This document shows, in pieces, positions 13,645 through 15,547 of a stretch of DNA of 15,547 nt. Position 1 is the stretch's first letter. The number at the start of each line of letters is the position of its first letter. The notes beneath the pieces were generated by a model. The model was not told the origin of the DNA. It did no database searches and saw only the letters and a list, made by a program, of their open reading frames with translations. Source of the stretch: DAOVGU01 sp030637775 [NCBI: bacterium] (GTDB lineage Bacteria > Ratteibacteria > UBA8468); contig DAOWFY010000044.1 of assembly GCA_030637775.1 (NCBI GenBank), positions 1-15,547 of the forward strand, read 5' to 3'. Position numbers and translations under genes: made by a program.

Positions 13645-15318
13645 ATGGAAGATTTGAAGGTTCTCTTTTTAGCAAAAACCCGGATGGTTAGGAATAATAT
13701 CTTCTATGGCATCAGGGAGGAGTCTAAGGTGAAAGGAGTTGTGGTTACCATCTTTGGCTTATCCCTTCTTTCCGGAGGCTATTTCTTATTTGCCGAAGGC
13801 TTTCGCTATCTCCTCTCCGTTGATGTAGTTGGTCAGATTCTTATTGAGCGCTTGCTCGCTTTTTTCTTTATGGTCTGCTTCTGGATGCTTGTCATCAGCA
13901 GCATTATCGTTTCCTTTTCTACCCTCTACAGATCAAAAGAACTGGAATTTCTCTTTGCCCAACCATTTGATATTACCACCATCTTTACGGCAAAATTTTT
14001 AGAGACCCTCTTTTATAGTTCCTGGGCATTTCTCCTTTTATGCATTCCCCTTTTCCTGGCCTTTGGAAGAAACTGCCAGGCGCCTCTTTATTTCTATATC
14101 TTTACCGCTTTTCTTATCTTTCCTTTCCTGGTGATTACCGCCGCAATTGGGGCAATTCTGACTATGCTTGCGGTAAGGTATTTGTCTAAAGTGCGGTATC
14201 TTCCCATTCTCTCGTTGCTTCTTCTTATGGCCTATCTTATTTTTCGCTGGAGCCAATTGGGGAGATTGGAAGATAGCTCTCTTATTCCCCTTTTAAATCA
14301 ATTAAGTAATGCATTTAAGATTTCCGATTTTTTCTTATTGCCTAACCACTGGGTAACTGCCGGTCTCTTGTCTGCCGCTAAAGGAAATGGGAAGGAATCT
14401 CTTTTCTATCTTTTAGTCCTTGTTGCTACCGGTGGAATAGTCTTTCAATGCGGCCTCTTTGTTTCTTCTAAGCTCTACTATTCTTCCTGGTCGAGTTCCT
14501 ATTCTGCCCCCACCATCAAGAGATATCCTATAAAAAAAGGGCTAATAAATAGGTTAGGGGAGTATCTAAGAATCTTAAGCTTACCTATTCGTTCATTGGC
14601 GATTAAGGATATTAAACTCTTTCTCCGTACCCCTTCCCAGTGGAGCCAGCTTTTAATCTTCTTCGGGCTCCTGGCACTTTACTTTGCTAATCTACGTAGC
14701 CCGGGCTATGGAGAATTGCCTTCCCAATGGAAGAATATCATTACCTTCTTGAACTTGGGAGCACTATCTTTGGTATTGGCCTCCTTTACCACCCGGCTTG
14801 CCTTCCCTTTAATCAGTCTGGAAGGTAGGAAGGCTTGGATTGTTGGACTGGCCCCAATAAGTTGGCAAAGAATCTTGAAGGGAAAGTTTTATCTCACCCT
14901 TCTCTTCACTCTATTAATTACAGAGGGATTGATGATTTTTTCCAATCTGATGTTAAGGGTAACTCCTCTTCTCTTTTCTCTCTCCTGCGGTTCTATCCTT
15001 TTGGTGAGTCTTTCCCTCTCCGGGCTGGCGATAGGTTTAGGAGGGCTCTATCCCGACTTTAAGTCCGATGATATTGCGAGAATAGTCTCCGGTATCGGAG
15101 GGACTCTTTGCTTTCTCTTTTCTACCATCTACCTTCTTCTTTTCCTTTTCCCTCTCTGGATACCTTTTCATCTCTATCTCTTAAAGATTATCCCCGATGC
15201 TATTTTCAGAAAAAGCCTCTTTGCTGCTTTTACCTTTGCTTGCTCCTTAACTCTTTTTACTACCCTCCTTCCCCTCGTCCTGGGCGCAACCGCCCTTACC
15301 AGGAGAGAGTTTCAATAG
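13645..15318 (+). CDS. ABC exporter permease, large multi-pass membrane protein
   Basis: A 557-residue, very hydrophobic protein with roughly 11-12 predicted membrane helices in two halves (about 30-265 and 330-555) joined by a basic loop (about 280-325). FSTLYRSKELEFLFAQPF (about 91-108) and the repeated architecture resemble the family of putative ABC exporters with about 550-residue permeases (ABC_tran_2-like). The substrate is unknown. It lies 12 nt after the ATPase and ends the rightward run. Its neighbour with a transglutaminase-like protease suggests export coupled to processing, but this is inference. No convincing ribosome-binding site is seen before the ATG, so an alternative internal start remains possible; the N-terminus MEDLKVLFLAKTRMVRNN is nonetheless typical. 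Confidence 0.85.
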   Translation: MEDLKVLFLAKTRMVRNNIFYGIREESKVKGVVVTIFGLSLLSGGYFLFAEGFRYLLSVDVVGQILIERLLAFFFMVCFWMLVISSIIVSFSTLYRSKELEFLFAQPFDITTIFTAKFLETLFYSSWAFLLLCIPLFLAFGRNCQAPLYFYIFTAFLIFPFLVITAAIGAILTMLAVRYLSKVRYLPILSLLLLMAYLIFRWSQLGRLEDSSLIPLLNQLSNAFKISDFFLLPNHWVTAGLLSAAKGNGKESLFYLLVLVATGGIVFQCGLFVSSKLYYSSWSSSYSAPTIKRYPIKKGLINRLGEYLRILSLPIRSLAIKDIKLFLRTPSQWSQLLIFFGLLALYFANLRSPGYGELPSQWKNIITFLNLGALSLVLASFTTRLAFPLISLEGRKAWIVGLAPISWQRILKGKFYLTLLFTLLITEGLMIFSNLMLRVTPLLFSLSCGSILLVSLSLSGLAIGLGGLYPDFKSDDIARIVSGIGGTLCFLFSTIYLLLFLFPLWIPFHLYLLKIIPDAIFRKSLFAAFTFACSLTLFTTLLPLVLGATALTRREFQ

Positions 15319-15343
15319 GCAGTGGGCCTACTCTCCATTTGAA

Positions 15344-15410
15344 ATTGTGTCGGAATTCTCCTTTGAAGTTGAAATGACCACCATTGCTCTCCTTCGGCCT
15401 GCGACACAAT
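15344..15410. repeat. Inverted repeat downstream of the permease, possible IS remnant
   Basis: ATTGTGTCG (15344-15352) pairs perfectly with CGACACAAT (15402-15410) across 49 nt. The interior contains TTTGAAGTTGAAATGACCACC-like sequence, which reminds me of ends of IS21-type elements, but no transposase is present and this match was not tested. Confidence 0.45.
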
Positions 15411-15471
15411 GGCGAGTAATTGAGCAAGAGTATCAAGGATGTATCGCAATTGCAAAAGATGAGATACATAG

Positions 15472-15547
15472 GTAACACTCCCGGTTTCTTTAAGTGTGGT
15501 AAAATAGAGATAAAGAAATAGTATCTCTATTGAGAAAGGGGTGTTAC
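15472..15547. repeat. Nested inverted repeats at window end, candidate mobile-element end
   Basis: GTAACAC (15472-15478) pairs with GTGTTAC (15541-15547), with partly complementary TCCC/GGGG just inside. Nested within is a perfect 10-bp stem AATAGAGATA/TATCTCTATT (15503-15512 and 15522-15531) with a 9-nt loop. The GAGAAAGGGG just before the window end could be a ribosome-binding site for a gene beginning beyond it. The remainder of 15319-15547 shows no gene. Confidence 0.5.

Noticed and set aside
1-15547. CRISPR arrays, tRNA or rRNA genes
   Set aside because: I saw no regularly spaced direct repeats and no tRNA or rRNA-like segments on either strand by reading; the repeats present are inverted and irregular.

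Overview
The window looks like chromosomal DNA from an uncultured, diderm (outer-membrane-bearing) bacterium of moderate to low GC content. The diderm inference rests on a LolC/E-LolD lipoprotein-releasing transporter. McsA/McsB together with a pyruvoyl arginine decarboxylase / deoxyhypusine-synthase-like polyamine set, dense packing with overlapping ORFs, and many small palindromic repeats would fit a candidate phylum such as the Omnitrophota or its neighbours. That placement is inference; no rRNA or universal marker is present.

Layout. Two gene runs diverge from a 107-bp promoter region at 10845-10951. The leftward (minus-strand) run fills 10844 to 1, in transcription order: a Gfo/Idh/MocA oxidoreductase; pdaD (pyruvoyl arginine decarboxylase); a deoxyhypusine-synthase-family enzyme (SpeY-like); speB (agmatinase family); a LolC/E permease; lolD; ilvE (branched-chain aminotransferase); mcsA; mcsB (protein-arginine kinase); a membrane-anchored TPR/HEAT protein; and a secreted ZU5-domain protein that leaves the window at base 1. 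The last is a long open frame whose stop lies outside. The rightward run holds a ribbon-helix-helix antitoxin and RelE/ParE toxin pair, a membrane-anchored transglutaminase-like protein, an ABC ATPase and a large ABC permease. The first four of these five genes overlap by 4-8 nt, and the permease follows 12 nt later. The last 229 bases (15319-15547) have no convincing gene but hold several inverted repeats, possibly insertion-sequence ends.

How the genes work together. PdaD, the DHS-like enzyme and SpeB form a complete arginine-to-polyamine module: arginine to agmatine, then putrescine and/or a homospermidine-type triamine. McsA and McsB form the arginine-phosphorylation protein-quality-control pair, here without ctsR or clpC and translationally linked to ilvE. 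LolC/E and LolD would extract lipoproteins from the inner membrane.

The most unusual signal is a family of small palindromic elements embedded in the leftward run, which repeatedly alter coding ends. A perfect 25-bp inverted repeat (7149-7218) supplies the last codons and stop of speB and abuts the lolC/E start. Tandem hairpins (8262-8294) supply the last codons and stop of the DHS-like gene. A 56-bp double-hairpin element (10056-10111) sits in frame inside the oxidoreductase gene and is translated as about 20 extra residues. A palindrome-rich 170-bp block (about 5781-5953) separates the permease gene from lolD. No transposase that could mobilise them is in the window.
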